Assembly: GCF_000685015.1 (NCBI RefSeq)
Contig: NZ_BAYA01000047.1
Coordinates: 1 to 45,267 of the forward strand
Direction of reading: 5' to 3'
Source: Paraburkholderia bannensis NBRC 103871
Lineage (GTDB): Bacteria; Pseudomonadota; Gammaproteobacteria; Burkholderiales; Burkholderiaceae
DNA length: 45,267 bases
Made by a program: the position numbers and the translations under genes
Notes under the pieces: model-generated
The model's database searches: none
Told to the model about the DNA's origin: nothing
Seen by the model: the letters and a program-made list of their open reading frames with translations, nothing else
Shown: piece by piece, positions 7,608 to 16,315 of the stretch
Numbering within the stretch: the first letter of the stretch is position 1
How the letters are laid out: every line of letters begins with the position of its first letter

Positions 7608-8354
7608 CTATTGCATATGCATACCGCCGTTGACAGGAAAATTGGCCCCCGTCACGAACGCTCCGTCGTCTGAACAGAGGTAGGCAATCAGCGAAGCGAC
7701 TTCTTCCGGCCGCCCAATGCGCCCTACCGGAATCTGAGGCAGGATGCGCGTATTCATGATGTCCTGCGGCACGGCGGCTACCATTGCGGTCGCGAGGTAA
7801 CCAGGCGAGACAGTATTGACTGTCACACCGCATTTCGCGACCTCAAGTGCGAGCGACGTCGTGAAACCGTGCATCCCCGCTTTTGCGGCAGCGTAGTTCG
7901 TCTGTCCGAACGCGCCACGCGATCCATTCACGGAACCAATATTGACGATTCGGCCAAAGCCCCGCTCAACCATCCCAGGTAGAAATGGCTTCGTAAGATT
8001 GAAAAGACTGTCTAGATTCGTACGCAGCACCGTGTCCCAGTCAGGTTTCGTTAGCTTCAAAAAACTCGCGTCGCATGTGATGCCAGCGTTATTGATGAGG
8101 TCATCGACGCCATCGAACTGCGCCGCGACCTTGCGCGCACACGCGATGCATGAGTCGTAGCTCGATACATCGAGTTCGAATGCATGGAACGTGCGCCCCG
8201 CTTCCCGTTCGTGATGCAGCCATGTCGCGACATGATCGTTTTGCTGCGAATGCGACACGACAACGGTGAAACCCGCGTCGTATAGCCTGCGGCTGATGGC
8301 CTCCCCGAGCCCTCCCATACCACCGCTGATAAAAGCAATCCGCTCCTTTCGCAT
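7608..8354 (-). CDS. phaB: Acetoacetyl-CoA reductase (SDR family)
   Basis: A 248-aa short-chain dehydrogenase. It has the cofactor motif SGGMGGLGEA, NNAG at about 90, and the catalytic Ser-Tyr-Lys (GSVNGSRGAFGQTNYAAAK). The sequence around INNAGITCDASFLKLTKPDWD is typical of PhaB/PhbB, which reduces acetoacetyl-CoA to 3-hydroxybutyryl-CoA with NADPH for polyhydroxybutyrate. Polymer synthesis can act as an electron sink when oxygen is short. AAAGGAG precedes the ATG. A perfect FNR box and a TATAGT -10 at the class II spacing lie upstream. FabG is the closest alternative assignment. Confidence 0.85.
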   Translation of the reverse strand: MRKERIAFISGGMGGLGEAISRRLYDAGFTVVVSHSQQNDHVATWLHHEREAGRTFHAFELDVSSYDSCIACARKVAAQFDGVDDLINNAGITCDASFLKLTKPDWDTVLRTNLDSLFNLTKPFLPGMVERGFGRIVNIGSVNGSRGAFGQTNYAAAKAGMHGFTTSLALEVAKCGVTVNTVSPGYLATAMVAAVPQDIMNTRILPQIPVGRIGRPEEVASLIAYLCSDDGAFVTGANFPVNGGMHMQ

Positions 8355-8413
8355 CGCACGCTCCTTTCGGACGGTAGCCCGGCCGCGCGTCGGCTCGAGC
8401 GAGATATCGGTTC

Positions 8414-8454
8414 ACTATAAGAACCGTTCCTCTCCAGCGCTTGATGTGCATCAA
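8414..8454 (-). promoter_or_regulatory. Class II FNR promoter of phaB
   Basis: TTGATGTGCATCAA (8441-8454) is a perfect FNR box. TATAGT on the minus strand (complement of 8414-8419) is centred exactly 31 bp away. Confidence 0.8.
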
Positions 8455-8497
8455 CTGATATCGTGCGCATCAACCCGCGTGTGTGTGCCGAATTGAA

Positions 8498-8538
8498 TTG
8501 ACGTAGATCAAATCTGGTGGGGCAATCGACCCTACACT
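8498..8538 (+). promoter_or_regulatory. Class II FNR promoter of the nitroreductase
   Basis: TTGACGTAGATCAA (8498-8511) matches 9 of 10 fixed positions. TACACT (8533-8538) is centred exactly 31 bp downstream, pointing to the gene at 8642. Confidence 0.78.
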
Positions 8539-8641
8539 GACTCGCACGCAGAAGGCGCTTCCCGATTGACGATTCAGGGCGCTCTATTTCACAGCGAATT
8601 CAAGTCGTGCGCCCCGCGTCATCACACAGGCTCCAGACATC

Positions 8642-9664
8642 ATGCTCGATACTACGCAAGCGTGTGCAACCGACCGTGTACCCGGCAAGCTCGGCGACGA
8701 CTGTCTGCGTTACGTCTTGCATCAGGCAACACTCGCCCCGTCGAACCACAACAGCCAGCCGTGGCGCTTCGTGACCGATCACAACCGGATCCTGCTGTGC
8801 GCCGACAGACTGCGTGCGCTGCCAGTCGTGGATCCGTTCGATCGCGAGCTGACCATCAGTTGTGGAGCTGCGCTTTTCAACATACGCGTGGCTCTCGCGA
8901 GCCTCGGCATCGGCTATGCGATCACCCTTTTTCCCTCGAGCCTCGATCCAGATCTGCTTGCCGACGTGCGTCTGATAAGGGATCGAAGCGTCGGTGCTGA
9001 ACTAGCTCCGCTTGCCAGCGCGATCGCGCTTCGGGTCACTACGCGCCATCCGTTTTCCGCGCAGCCTGTCCCCAAAGAGGTGGAGAACGCGCTGATCGAA
9101 GCGGCGCTCGCGGAAGGCGTTGACGTTGCCTGCGCGAGCGATGCGCAAACGCGCGAGGCACTCGCAGACCTCGTCGCCGAAGGCGACAAACGCCAGTTCG
9201 CCAGCCCAGGGTTTAGACGCGAACTGGCGAACTGGATCCATCCGCGCCGCACTGGCGACGGCATGCCTTCGTATGCCGCTGGCCTGGGTTCCATGCTCGA
9301 CTTCGCCACACCGCTGGTCGCGTCGGCGATCCGCACGTTCGATGTTGGCAACGGCGTCGCTGCGACCCATCGCAGCCTGGCGGCCGGATCTCCTCTTTTG
9401 CTGTGCATTGCGACAGGCATTGACGACGCACACGCATGGCTCGCAGCCGGCGAGGCTCTGGAACGCGTGCTACTGATGCTCACCTCGCATGGATTGTGCG
9501 CTTCTTATCTGAACCAGCCGATTGAAGCGACTGAACTGCGCACGCAGTTGAACGCACTGCTCGACTTGCCGAAGTCCGCCTTTCCACAAATCCTGCTGCG
9601 CATTGGTCACGGTACGCCTGATGCCGCATCGCCACGCCGCCCGTTAAACGAAGTCGTGACGTAA
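8642..9664 (+). CDS. Acg-family FMN-binding nitroreductase-like protein
   Basis: A 340-aa protein of the nitroreductase superfamily. Its N-terminal APSNHNSQPWRF is the FMN-contact signature of the Acg (Rv2032-like) group, and its roughly double length with two related halves also fits Acg rather than classic 220-aa nitroreductases. LLLCIATGIDDAHAWLAAGEALERVLL in the second half is typical of this family. Mycobacterial Acg binds FMN without clear nitroreductase activity and belongs to the DosR dormancy regulon, so a flavin storage or redox role is possible. It is transcribed away from phaB, each gene with its own FNR box. Confidence 0.8.
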   Translation: MLDTTQACATDRVPGKLGDDCLRYVLHQATLAPSNHNSQPWRFVTDHNRILLCADRLRALPVVDPFDRELTISCGAALFNIRVALASLGIGYAITLFPSSLDPDLLADVRLIRDRSVGAELAPLASAIALRVTTRHPFSAQPVPKEVENALIEAALAEGVDVACASDAQTREALADLVAEGDKRQFASPGFRRELANWIHPRRTGDGMPSYAAGLGSMLDFATPLVASAIRTFDVGNGVAATHRSLAAGSPLLLCIATGIDDAHAWLAAGEALERVLLMLTSHGLCASYLNQPIEATELRTQLNALLDLPKSAFPQILLRIGHGTPDAASPRRPLNEVVT

Positions 9665-9813
9665 AGCGTGGGAAAACTGACGGCCAAGGCTTCTACGCCT
9701 CATTCCGGCGAGAGCTGTGGCACCAGACGAGAATTAGCTTCATGGCAGCGACGTTGCCGCTGCTTATAAGGTGTTGGTACGGTGTACCTCGGCCCTGAGG
9801 TATGCGTGGATTT

Positions 9814-9843
9814 ACGGCGCCAGGTACGGCGCCGTCTTTTTTT
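9814..9843 (+). terminator. Rho-independent terminator
   Basis: ACGGCGCC (9814-9821) and GGCGCCGT (9828-9835) form an 8-bp perfect stem with a 6-nt loop, followed by C and seven Ts. It lies 150 bp after the nitroreductase stop and ends that transcript, or a small RNA from 9665-9835. Confidence 0.8.
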
Positions 9844-9873
9844 GCGAACCTGCGGCATCCGGGCCATGCCCAT

Positions 9874-9887
9874 TTGACACATATCAA
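9874..9887 (+). promoter_or_regulatory. FNR-type box upstream of the cytochrome c gene
   Basis: TTGACACATATCAA matches 9 of 10 fixed positions. It lies between the terminator and the gene at 9968. The -10 at the usual distance (CACCAT, 9909-9914) is weak. Confidence 0.65.
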
Positions 9888-9967
9888 TGGCGCTGAATCC
9901 ATGCCTGACACCATGAACTGACGACTCGTCGCGCTAGTCTCGCTATCCATCCCCAGGGAGATGATCG

Positions 9968-10363
9968 ATGTCACCCACCTCGCTTACTGTCGCAACTGGG
10001 CCGGCAACACTACCATTGCCGTCACGTTCCACCTTGATCCTCATTCACGCCATCGCGACATGCGCGATAGCGTTTCATGGAAGCACCGTGCACGCACAGC
10101 TTCCCGAACCGACCGAACTCGTCGATCAGCAGCACTGCATGTTTTGCCACACATCGGACGCGCCTTTTCTTGCGCCGTCGTTTCACCAGATCGCGCAACG
10201 CTACCGCGACAAGCCCGACGCGCGGCTCATGCTCGAGGACAAGCTTCGGCACGGCGGCAAAGCGCACTGGGGAGATATGGCCATGCCGTTACCGGCGGAT
10301 CGCGGTGGCCCGCTTTCCGCCGAAGATGCACATACGCTGATTCGCTGGGTATTGAGCCAGTAG
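9968..10363 (+). CDS. Periplasmic class I c-type cytochrome
   Basis: A 131-aa preprotein. A hydrophobic stretch (about 22-42) ending in STVHAQ acts as a signal peptide. The mature part has one haem site CMFCH at about residues 57-61 and a likely axial methionine in GDMAMPLP near residue 105. The roughly 88-residue mature size fits small cytochromes of the c551/c552 type. It probably carries electrons between periplasmic reductases and the respiratory chain. A ribosome binding site (GGGAG) precedes the ATG. Confidence 0.8.
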   Translation: MSPTSLTVATGPATLPLPSRSTLILIHAIATCAIAFHGSTVHAQLPEPTELVDQQHCMFCHTSDAPFLAPSFHQIAQRYRDKPDARLMLEDKLRHGGKAHWGDMAMPLPADRGGPLSAEDAHTLIRWVLSQ

Positions 10364-10511
10364 TCGCAGCTTGCTTCACCGGCGTGCCAGCCGCGACCGT
10401 CACGCACTGCTATCGTGCGTGCTTCAGCGGCTGCCTCCCTGTGTCTGCCCTACGCTGCGGATCGATGCCGGCACGCCAGCGGTCTTGCTTCATGTGCCGA
10501 CTTATCTCCTG

Positions 10512-10751
10512 CTAGGTTTCGAACGCATGTCGATGTCTCAGATCGACCCACACCATGCCTTCACGCAGCCCTTCCAGCAAGGCCTCGTGCTCGGTTTTGA
10601 AAGTAAGATGATGGACGAATGTATGCGTGGCCCGCTGCTGAGCCGCCTCATGAGCAACGACGATTTCGCACGAAAAACCGCCTTCGGGTGCGGGTGACGT
10701 ACGGGCATCAACGCTCCAGCCCGTAGCGTCAATATGTCCATTGAGTGTCAC
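10512..10751 (-). CDS. Small hypothetical protein (79 aa)
   Basis: A 79-aa protein starting at GTG (10749-10751) with AAGGAG nine bases upstream. It looks like a compact alpha/beta fold (SCEIVVAHE..., HHLTFKTEHEALLEGLREGM) and has no known family. It starts 43 bp after the alcohol dehydrogenase on the same strand and is probably cotranscribed with it. Confidence 0.6.
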   Translation of the reverse strand: MTLNGHIDATGWSVDARTSPAPEGGFSCEIVVAHEAAQQRATHTFVHHLTFKTEHEALLEGLREGMVWVDLRHRHAFET

Positions 10752-10794
10752 GATACCAATCTCCTTGCTGTGCGCGCGAACACCAACTCGCGCA

Positions 10795-11832
10795 TCACAT
10801 CTCGATAATCACTTTCAGCGCATGCGTATCGGCAGCGCGAGAGAAAGTCTCGTAGGCCTTTGCCGCGTCTTCGAATGCAAATCGATGGGTAATCAGCCGC
10901 CCTGGATCGATGCGTCCGGCGCACACCGTCTTGAGCAGCATCGGCGTGCTGACCGTATCGACGAGCCTCGTGGTAATGGTGACGTTACGATCCCAGAGTT
11001 TGTCGAGAAAAATGGATGCCGGTACGCCGTGCACCCCCACGTTAGCAACGACCCCGCCGGGAGCCACAAGTTGCTCGCAAAGCTCGAACGTCGCTGGCAC
11101 GCCAACGGCCTCGATCGCGCAGTCCACGCCCACACCGGCCGTGAGTTTCATCACGGCAGCCGCCACATCGCCCGCACGCGGATCGATGCAGTCTGTAGCG
11201 CCAAATCGCTTCGCGCACGCCAGTCGATTGGGATCCATGTCGATCATGATGATCTGCGATGGCGAATAGAATTGCGCAGTCAGCAGCGCGGCCAGTCCGA
11301 TCGGACCGGCGCCGACAATGGCTACCGTGCCGCCCGGCTCTACCCTCCCATTGAGCACGCCGCATTCGAAGCCTGTGGGCAGGATGTCCGACAGCATGAC
11401 GAGCGCCGCCTCATCTATACCTGAGGGTATCCGGTACAGGCTCGTCTGCGCGTGCGGCGTGCGCACATATTCCGCCTGCGTTCCGTCGATGCGATTGCCC
11501 AGAATCCAGCCGCCCGTTTTGCAGTGCGAGTACATGCCGCGGCGGCAATATTCACACTGGCCGCAGCTCGAAATGCACGATACAAGGACGTGATCGCCCA
11601 CCTTCAGCGTCGATACGCCACTACCGATTTCGTGCACGACGCCAACGCCTTCATGACCCAGGATGCGACCCGGCTCGCAAGTCGGCACATCGCCTTTGAG
11701 GATATGCAGGTCGGTTCCGCAGATTGTCGTCTTCGACATCTTGACGATCGCGTCACCCGGTTCCTGCAAGGCTGGAACCGGGCGCTCCTGAAGCGCGAAC
11801 TTCCCCGTACCGTTGTAGACCAGTGCTCTCAT
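10795..11832 (-). CDS. Zinc-dependent alcohol dehydrogenase (MDR family)
   Basis: A 345-aa dehydrogenase. Catalytic zinc residues are Cys38 (ICGTD) and His60-Glu61 (GHE). Structural zinc cysteines are at 90, 93, 96 and 104. VGAGPIGLAAL is the NAD(P)-binding loop. It resembles secondary-alcohol dehydrogenases of the zinc MDR class. The frame is open to 11913, but ATG 11832 (MRALVYNG) has GGAGGG in front and matches the family, and the upstream part would overlap the -10 of the FNR promoter. It may reoxidise NADH by reducing a fermentation intermediate. Confidence 0.88.
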   Translation of the reverse strand: MRALVYNGTGKFALQERPVPALQEPGDAIVKMSKTTICGTDLHILKGDVPTCEPGRILGHEGVGVVHEIGSGVSTLKVGDHVLVSCISSCGQCEYCRRGMYSHCKTGGWILGNRIDGTQAEYVRTPHAQTSLYRIPSGIDEAALVMLSDILPTGFECGVLNGRVEPGGTVAIVGAGPIGLAALLTAQFYSPSQIIMIDMDPNRLACAKRFGATDCIDPRAGDVAAAVMKLTAGVGVDCAIEAVGVPATFELCEQLVAPGGVVANVGVHGVPASIFLDKLWDRNVTITTRLVDTVSTPMLLKTVCAGRIDPGRLITHRFAFEDAAKAYETFSRAADTHALKVIIEM

Positions 11833-11912
11833 GTTCCCTCCACAGAATTCTGGAACCCAGCCGCCGCGACGGCAGCCACCTGCGCGCGCATCACCAGCGC
11901 GACACCTGACCA

Positions 11913-11953
11913 ATGATGATCGGCGACGAAGCTGCCCAGTTGATCTCGGTCAA
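11913..11953 (-). promoter_or_regulatory. FNR-type promoter of the second adh
   Basis: TTGATCTCGGTCAA (11940-11953) matches 9 of 10 fixed positions. On the minus strand CATCAT (complement of 11913-11918) is centred 31 bp away. It lies 108 bp upstream of the ADH start. Confidence 0.65.
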
Positions 11954-12029
11954 GCACCCGGGTATTCGAAGAAGCGCGACAATCGACGATCAAATGGCAG
12001 TCCGCGCGGCCAGCACTCCTTTGCGCACG

Positions 12030-12914
12030 TTAGTCGGCTCGCTCAATCCCCTTTCGCCTCGCACACGCGTCTGGCACAACTTCGGCGCCATCGCGAGACA
12101 TCGCTCTGGCCGACTTCGAGGTGACGGCTGCACGCACGCTTTTGAACTCCCTGCGCAGTGCCTGAATGTCCTCATGGAGTGTCTTGATATCCCGATGCAT
12201 CTCGTGCCTGAGCAGCCGCTCCTCCTTGCCAATGAGCCATGCTGCAAGTCCGGCAAAGACCAGCGAAAACATACCGTAGCCAAGCAATACGACGAAAACG
12301 GCGAAGATGCGTGACGCTGGCGTCGTGGGCGCGATATCGCCATACCCTACCGTGGCGCTGCTTTCGAATGCGAGCCACAGTCCCTCGGCATAGCTGTGCA
12401 CACGAGGTTCCAATGCGTAAAAGCCCGCGCCGCCAAGCAGAAGAACCATCGTCCCCGCTACCGGCAGCCATGCGAGCCTGGTCGGTTCGACGTAGATGCG
12501 CAAGGCAATAACAATACGCAATGCAATCATTGCCATGAACGCGAGCCTGAATATCCATTCGAACGAAGACCACGGTGTCGCGCCACCGATCAGGCTGAGG
12601 AAGGCCCCGCAGGCGATGGCGAGATCAAACCCATATCGGCCACGTAGGCGCTCGTGCGTGAGACCTCCCCGCGCAGATTTGACAAGGGCTGCTGCGCAAG
12701 CCGACGCCATCACCGCGTAGAGCGAGCGGGCGACAAGCAGCGTGGACTGCGATGGCGCGAGCAGCTCGATATAGAACGCGGGAATGGCGATCAGGCAACC
12801 CGTGAGGAACGCCCAATGCGCAAATGACGGTACAGCCGTGCCACTCCTTCTGTCCGATGAATGGCCGGCCTTCGTTGCCGTCGCGTGTACACCGCTATTC
12901 ATTTGCGTGTTCAT
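12030..12914 (-). CDS. Potassium channel family protein
   Basis: A 294-aa membrane protein. About five or six hydrophobic segments lie between residues 30 and 230. The K+ selectivity filter TVGYGD is at 188-193, between the pore helix and the last membrane segment. The cytoplasmic tail (about 230-275, KEERLLRHEMHRDIKTL and onward) is charged and likely a coiled coil. There is no RCK domain. The overall form is that of bacterial voltage-channel-like Kch proteins without the ligand domain. It ends the minus-strand run that starts at the CBS-BON gene. I see no FNR box directly in front of it. Confidence 0.85.
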   Translation of the reverse strand: MNTQMNSGVHATATKAGHSSDRRSGTAVPSFAHWAFLTGCLIAIPAFYIELLAPSQSTLLVARSLYAVMASACAAALVKSARGGLTHERLRGRYGFDLAIACGAFLSLIGGATPWSSFEWIFRLAFMAMIALRIVIALRIYVEPTRLAWLPVAGTMVLLLGGAGFYALEPRVHSYAEGLWLAFESSATVGYGDIAPTTPASRIFAVFVVLLGYGMFSLVFAGLAAWLIGKEERLLRHEMHRDIKTLHEDIQALRREFKSVRAAVTSKSARAMSRDGAEVVPDACARRKGIERAD

Positions 12915-13049
12915 CGTTAAGCGAAACTTAGCGGGCTACGAACGGTGGGACGAGAACGTTGTTCCGTCTCTCCCAGTGAGACCGCCGTGCAAAACTGCTC
13001 TCGAAGCATTCCGCCGCTATCGTGACAGGACGCCCATATATAGTGCGCT

Positions 13050-13277
13050 TTACGTCACCAATTTTCGGCTGGAGATCAGGTATTCGCATGAAACAGTCCG
13101 GTTCACAGCGCCACACACCAGTCCAATCGGAATGCCGAGCGCGGCATTCCGGGCCAGGGTGTCCGGGAGCAGTAAATCTCCGTAGCGATGGATGAGCAGC
13201 ACGCCGGCACAAACAATCGCCGAAGCGGTGACGATCCTGAACGCCAACCGTTCGAAACGACAAAAGAAGCGATACAC
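13050..13277 (-). CDS. Possible small membrane protein (75 aa)
   Basis: Open frame from a GTG at 13277 with two hydrophobic segments (about 14-30 and 46-60). It starts 17 bp after the stop of the BON gene on the same strand. The ribosome binding site is weak. No known family; supported mainly by position and membrane character. Confidence 0.4.
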   Translation of the reverse strand: MYRFFCRFERLAFRIVTASAIVCAGVLLIHRYGDLLLPDTLARNAALGIPIGLVCGAVNRTVSCEYLISSRKLVT

Positions 13278-13293
13278 GAAACGTCTCGCTGCG

Positions 13294-13944
13294 TCAGACG
13301 ACCCTCAGGAGATTCACAATCGTATGAACACCCTGCGTCGACCTGGCAGCGCCGTGGACGAGCTGACGCTCGGCGTTGGAGGCAACGTTGCCGGTTAGCG
13401 TAACCGTCCCACCGTCAATACTGATCTCGACATGCCTCGCTTCGCGTTCGCTGTGTCGCCCTATCGCGGCACGAATCGCACGCGCGATGTCTTCAGCGGA
13501 AGTCGCGCCTCGAATGCGGATGTTATTGCTCACTGCCGTCACGCCAAGCAAATGTCCGATCGCCTGCTGCGCAGCATGGCTCTGATATCCCCAGTCGCAC
13601 TCGCCCAGCAAGGTCACGCGGCCTTTTTCCACTTCAACCTGGATATTCTGATTGTTGACGCCAACCGTCCATTCAAGGATCGCACGCACCGTATTCGCAA
13701 TATCTTCGTCGCTGCGCGCTTCATCCCGAGGGATGCGCACCTCCAGCTCGACGGCAATGCCGCGCACTCCGGCCACGCGCTCCGTTGCTCGCTGGATGGC
13801 GAGTTTTGCCGCATAGCTCGCTAGATGGCCCGATAACGTAACTACGCCGTTTGACACCTCCACCCCGACAGCAGCGGGCTGAATCGACCGATCGCTGGCC
13901 AGTTCGGCCTCGATGTCACGTTTCAGTTCAAGGTCAGATTTCAT
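13294..13944 (-). CDS. Three-BON-domain protein
   Basis: A 216-aa protein with three BON repeats at about 4-72, 77-147 and 150-216. Each has the glycine-containing pattern (GVVTLSGHLAS, GRVTLLGECDW, GTVTLTGNVAS). BON domains bind phospholipid or ligands, and multi-BON proteins often appear with stress genes. There is no signal peptide, so it is probably cytoplasmic. AGGAG precedes the ATG. A close paralogue lies at 16316-16966. It follows the gene at 14021 by 76 bp in the same operon direction. Confidence 0.85.
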   Translation of the reverse strand: MKSDLELKRDIEAELASDRSIQPAAVGVEVSNGVVTLSGHLASYAAKLAIQRATERVAGVRGIAVELEVRIPRDEARSDEDIANTVRAILEWTVGVNNQNIQVEVEKGRVTLLGECDWGYQSHAAQQAIGHLLGVTAVSNNIRIRGATSAEDIARAIRAAIGRHSEREARHVEISIDGGTVTLTGNVASNAERQLVHGAARSTQGVHTIVNLLRVV

Positions 13945-14020
13945 GAGAGTCCACTCCTGCTTGCGACACCATCATCACATCACCGGTACGCAGGCAAAAT
14001 GTCCACGCACGATTTTCCCG

Positions 14021-14263
14021 TCATGGCTTGCCCGACGAGGGAAGCGTCGCGAGCCTTTCGAGACGCCCCATCAAATTGGCTGCCTGGCGCTCAAGAATCC
14101 GGTCACACCGCCATTCAGACATGAGTTGCCTGATTCTCGCCTGCCAATACGCGGGATCGTTGGCCGGTCCCCGTATGGATAGATGAGCCCTTGTCTGCTC
14201 CAGTAAGGTGATTGCCGCCCTGATATGCGACAGGTCACGTTCAAGCTCACAAAAAGAGCGCAT
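14021..14263 (-). CDS. Small hypothetical protein in the CBS/BON cluster
   Basis: About 80 aa from ATG 14263 (MRSFCELERDLSHIRAAITL), which has GTGAGGA eight bases upstream; ATG 14308 would add 15 residues but has a weak site. It is helical, with conserved-looking WQARIRQLMSEWRCDRI. No family is recognised. It lies between two BON-containing genes on the same strand. Confidence 0.55.
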   Translation of the reverse strand: MRSFCELERDLSHIRAAITLLEQTRAHLSIRGPANDPAYWQARIRQLMSEWRCDRILERQAANLMGRLERLATLPSSGKP

Positions 14264-14353
14264 CCAGTGATTCCTCACGGTTCGTTGTTCGTCAGCTTGT
14301 CCAGCCATGAAGGCGGCATGCGGGCACAGCGTCTGTCCAGATGATGCTGGCCG

Positions 14354-15043
14354 TTACATCGGCGTGAAATAGGTGGGATAGCCGAGATGGTCTTCCACGC
14401 CCTTGACGCCCATTACGCGTTCGGCGCTAACGCAGATTGCCCTGCGTTCTTCCTCCGACGTAACAGTCCCCCAGAGGTGAACGACACCATCTTTAACCAC
14501 CACATTTTCCGCAGCCATCGCCCAGCGATGACCATCGAGCACCTGCAGGACGTGCTGGCGCAGCGCCTCGTCGGAAGCCAGCGCGTCTGAAGGGCCGTGC
14601 GCAGCATGCGCAAGCGCCTGCACGAGATTGGAACGGCTCACGATCCCAAGCACCTTGCCGTCGACGACGACAGGCACCCGCTTGATGTGATGCCGTTGCA
14701 AAAGATCCGCCACTTCCGCGAGTGGCGTTGCCGGCAGGACACTCACAACGTTCTCCGTCATGACATCGCTGATTTTCAGCGCGTGCTCCTTCAGATACTC
14801 CGTCGCGAGCCGGCGCGTTGAATGGAGAAACTCCGCGAGCCAGGAACGTTGCGGCTTGCCTGTGCCCGTTTCAACACGGTGCAGCAGGTCACCCTCGCTA
14901 ACCATGCCGGCGATCTTTCCATCTTCTCCAATCACCGGCAGACCACTGATGTGATGTGTCGCCATCAGGTTGGCTGCGTCGAAAACGCTTGCCGAAATAG
15001 GCACGGAAACAACTTCCGTTGTCATGATGTCCGAGGCTTGCAT
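14354..15043 (-). CDS. CBS-pair protein with C-terminal BON domain
   Basis: A 229-aa protein. Two CBS motifs (ASDIMTTEVVSVPISASVF..., ISDVMTENVVSVLPATPL...) form a Bateman module at about 1-145, followed by a BON domain (about 155-225, GVVHLWGTVTSEEERRAI). CBS pairs bind adenine nucleotides and report energy state. The frame is open to a TTG at 15109, but ATG 15043 has GGGAG seven bases upstream, and the upstream codons overlap the promoter. CBS proteins (Hrp1) are also in the DosR regulon. Confidence 0.85.
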   Translation of the reverse strand: MQASDIMTTEVVSVPISASVFDAANLMATHHISGLPVIGEDGKIAGMVSEGDLLHRVETGTGKPQRSWLAEFLHSTRRLATEYLKEHALKISDVMTENVVSVLPATPLAEVADLLQRHHIKRVPVVVDGKVLGIVSRSNLVQALAHAAHGPSDALASDEALRQHVLQVLDGHRWAMAAENVVVKDGVVHLWGTVTSEEERRAICVSAERVMGVKGVEDHLGYPTYFTPM

Positions 15044-15082
15044 GTGCATTCTCCCAGGGTCGAATGGGTTTGTGACGCTCCC

Positions 15083-15123
15083 AATGTAGCGATCAATGCC
15101 CCTTTGCAATTGACCTCAATCAA
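15083..15123 (-). promoter_or_regulatory. Class II FNR promoter of the CBS/BON operon
   Basis: TTGACCTCAATCAA (15110-15123) matches 9 of 10 positions. TACATT on the minus strand (complement of 15083-15088) is centred exactly 31 bp away. Confidence 0.78.
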
Positions 15124-15144
15124 CCGAACTGCGCAGTAGCGTCA

Positions 15145-16295
15145 TCAATGCGCGGCAAGCATCGCCATTGCGCCAACACCCATCACCACTGTGCCCAGCC
15201 AGCCCAACGCCCGAACCGCCCATCCCGCCGTGAAATCGCCCATAACTGACGGTTTCGATACCAGCAGGATGACTACCGCCATGAGCGGCACAGCAACGAC
15301 GCCGTTGATCACCGCGCTGATGAACAGGGCTCGCATGGGACTGACCGGCGAATACTGCAATACGAGCCCGAGCAGTACGCTTACCGCGATGATTGCGTAG
15401 AAACCGCGGGCATCCGCTACGCGTCGCTCCAGACCTTCCTTCCAGTCCAGCGCCTCAGACAGCGCATAGGCTCCGGAGCCCGCCAGAACAGGCACCCCAA
15501 TCATGCCGACACCGAATATGCCAGCCGCAAACAGCGCATAGGCGAAGTCCCCGACAAGCGGGCGCAACGCGCTTGCGGCCTGCGCTGCCGTATCGATCCT
15601 CGTCACGCCGGCGACATGCAAAGTCACGGCGGTCGCGAGCATGATGAACCACGCCGCGAGATCGGAATAAAACATGCCGCTCCATGTGTCCCAACGAATG
15701 CGTCGCAATTCGGTCGGCGCGGCACCGGGATCGCGCACGAGCGGCGCGCTTTCCATATCCTCGATTTCTTCTGCGGCCTGCCAGAAGAACAGATAAGGGC
15801 TGATGGTCGTCCCGAACACACCCACGATGACCACTGCCGAGGACGCATCGGGCGTGAAGTTCGGCCAGAACGTACGCAGTGCGACCTGGTGCCACGGCAC
15901 GTGTACGGTGAACAGCACCGCCGCCTAAGCGAGCAGCGAAAGCGTGAGCCACTTCAAAAAGTGCACGTACCGGTGAGCAGGAGCCCCACTACGCCATAGA
16001 GCACGAACGGCGGAAATGCGGCCTTGATATTGGCAGCCAGCCCCCTGCCCGTGACACGGCCAAGATCGGCGCACATCGACTGGATAGCAGCCATCAGCGG
16101 AAACGCCAGCGGCATCGTCCACAACATCGCAAGACCGTACTGCGCGCCTGCCTGAGCGTACGTAGCGATTCCGCTGGGATCATCGTCAGCGACACCCGTG
16201 ATCAGTCCTGGGCCGACTTTCGCAAGTGGATGCGACTTCAGCCGGTCAAGACAGGCTTTCAGGATGCCGGTTCGGCGATCGTCCCTCACATCCAT
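15145..16295 (-). pseudogene. NRAMP-family divalent metal transporter, broken
   Basis: The N-terminal part (16295 to about 15960) encodes TM1-TM3 of an NRAMP-like protein, with DPSG in place of the classic DPGN. It breaks off in GLLLTGTCTF and a TGA. The family sequence resumes in another frame (YVHFLKWLTLSLLA), meets an in-frame TAG at 15925-15927, and continues in that frame to 15145 (FTVHVPW...SPYLFFWQAAEEIEDME...). Compared with what I know of the family, roughly 40-50 codons are missing at the junction. The gene therefore has an internal deletion with frameshift and an amber stop. ATG 16295 follows GGAGGAAAG. It lies downstream of the BON gene at 16316. Confidence 0.85.
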
Positions 16296-16315
16296 CGGCT
16301 TTCCTCCCGGACGGT

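Noticed and set aside
8518..8537. A third TGTAGG-type dyad before the nitroreductase
   Set aside because: Only the right half (CCTACAC) is present; it overlaps the TACACT -10 and the left half matches at one position in seven.
9693..9974. A 93-codon minus-strand frame
   Set aside because: It spans the terminator and the FNR box, lacks a good ribosome binding site and has no protein-like pattern.
10371..10697. A 108-codon plus-strand frame
   Set aside because: It is antisense to the better supported 79-aa gene and has shadow composition.
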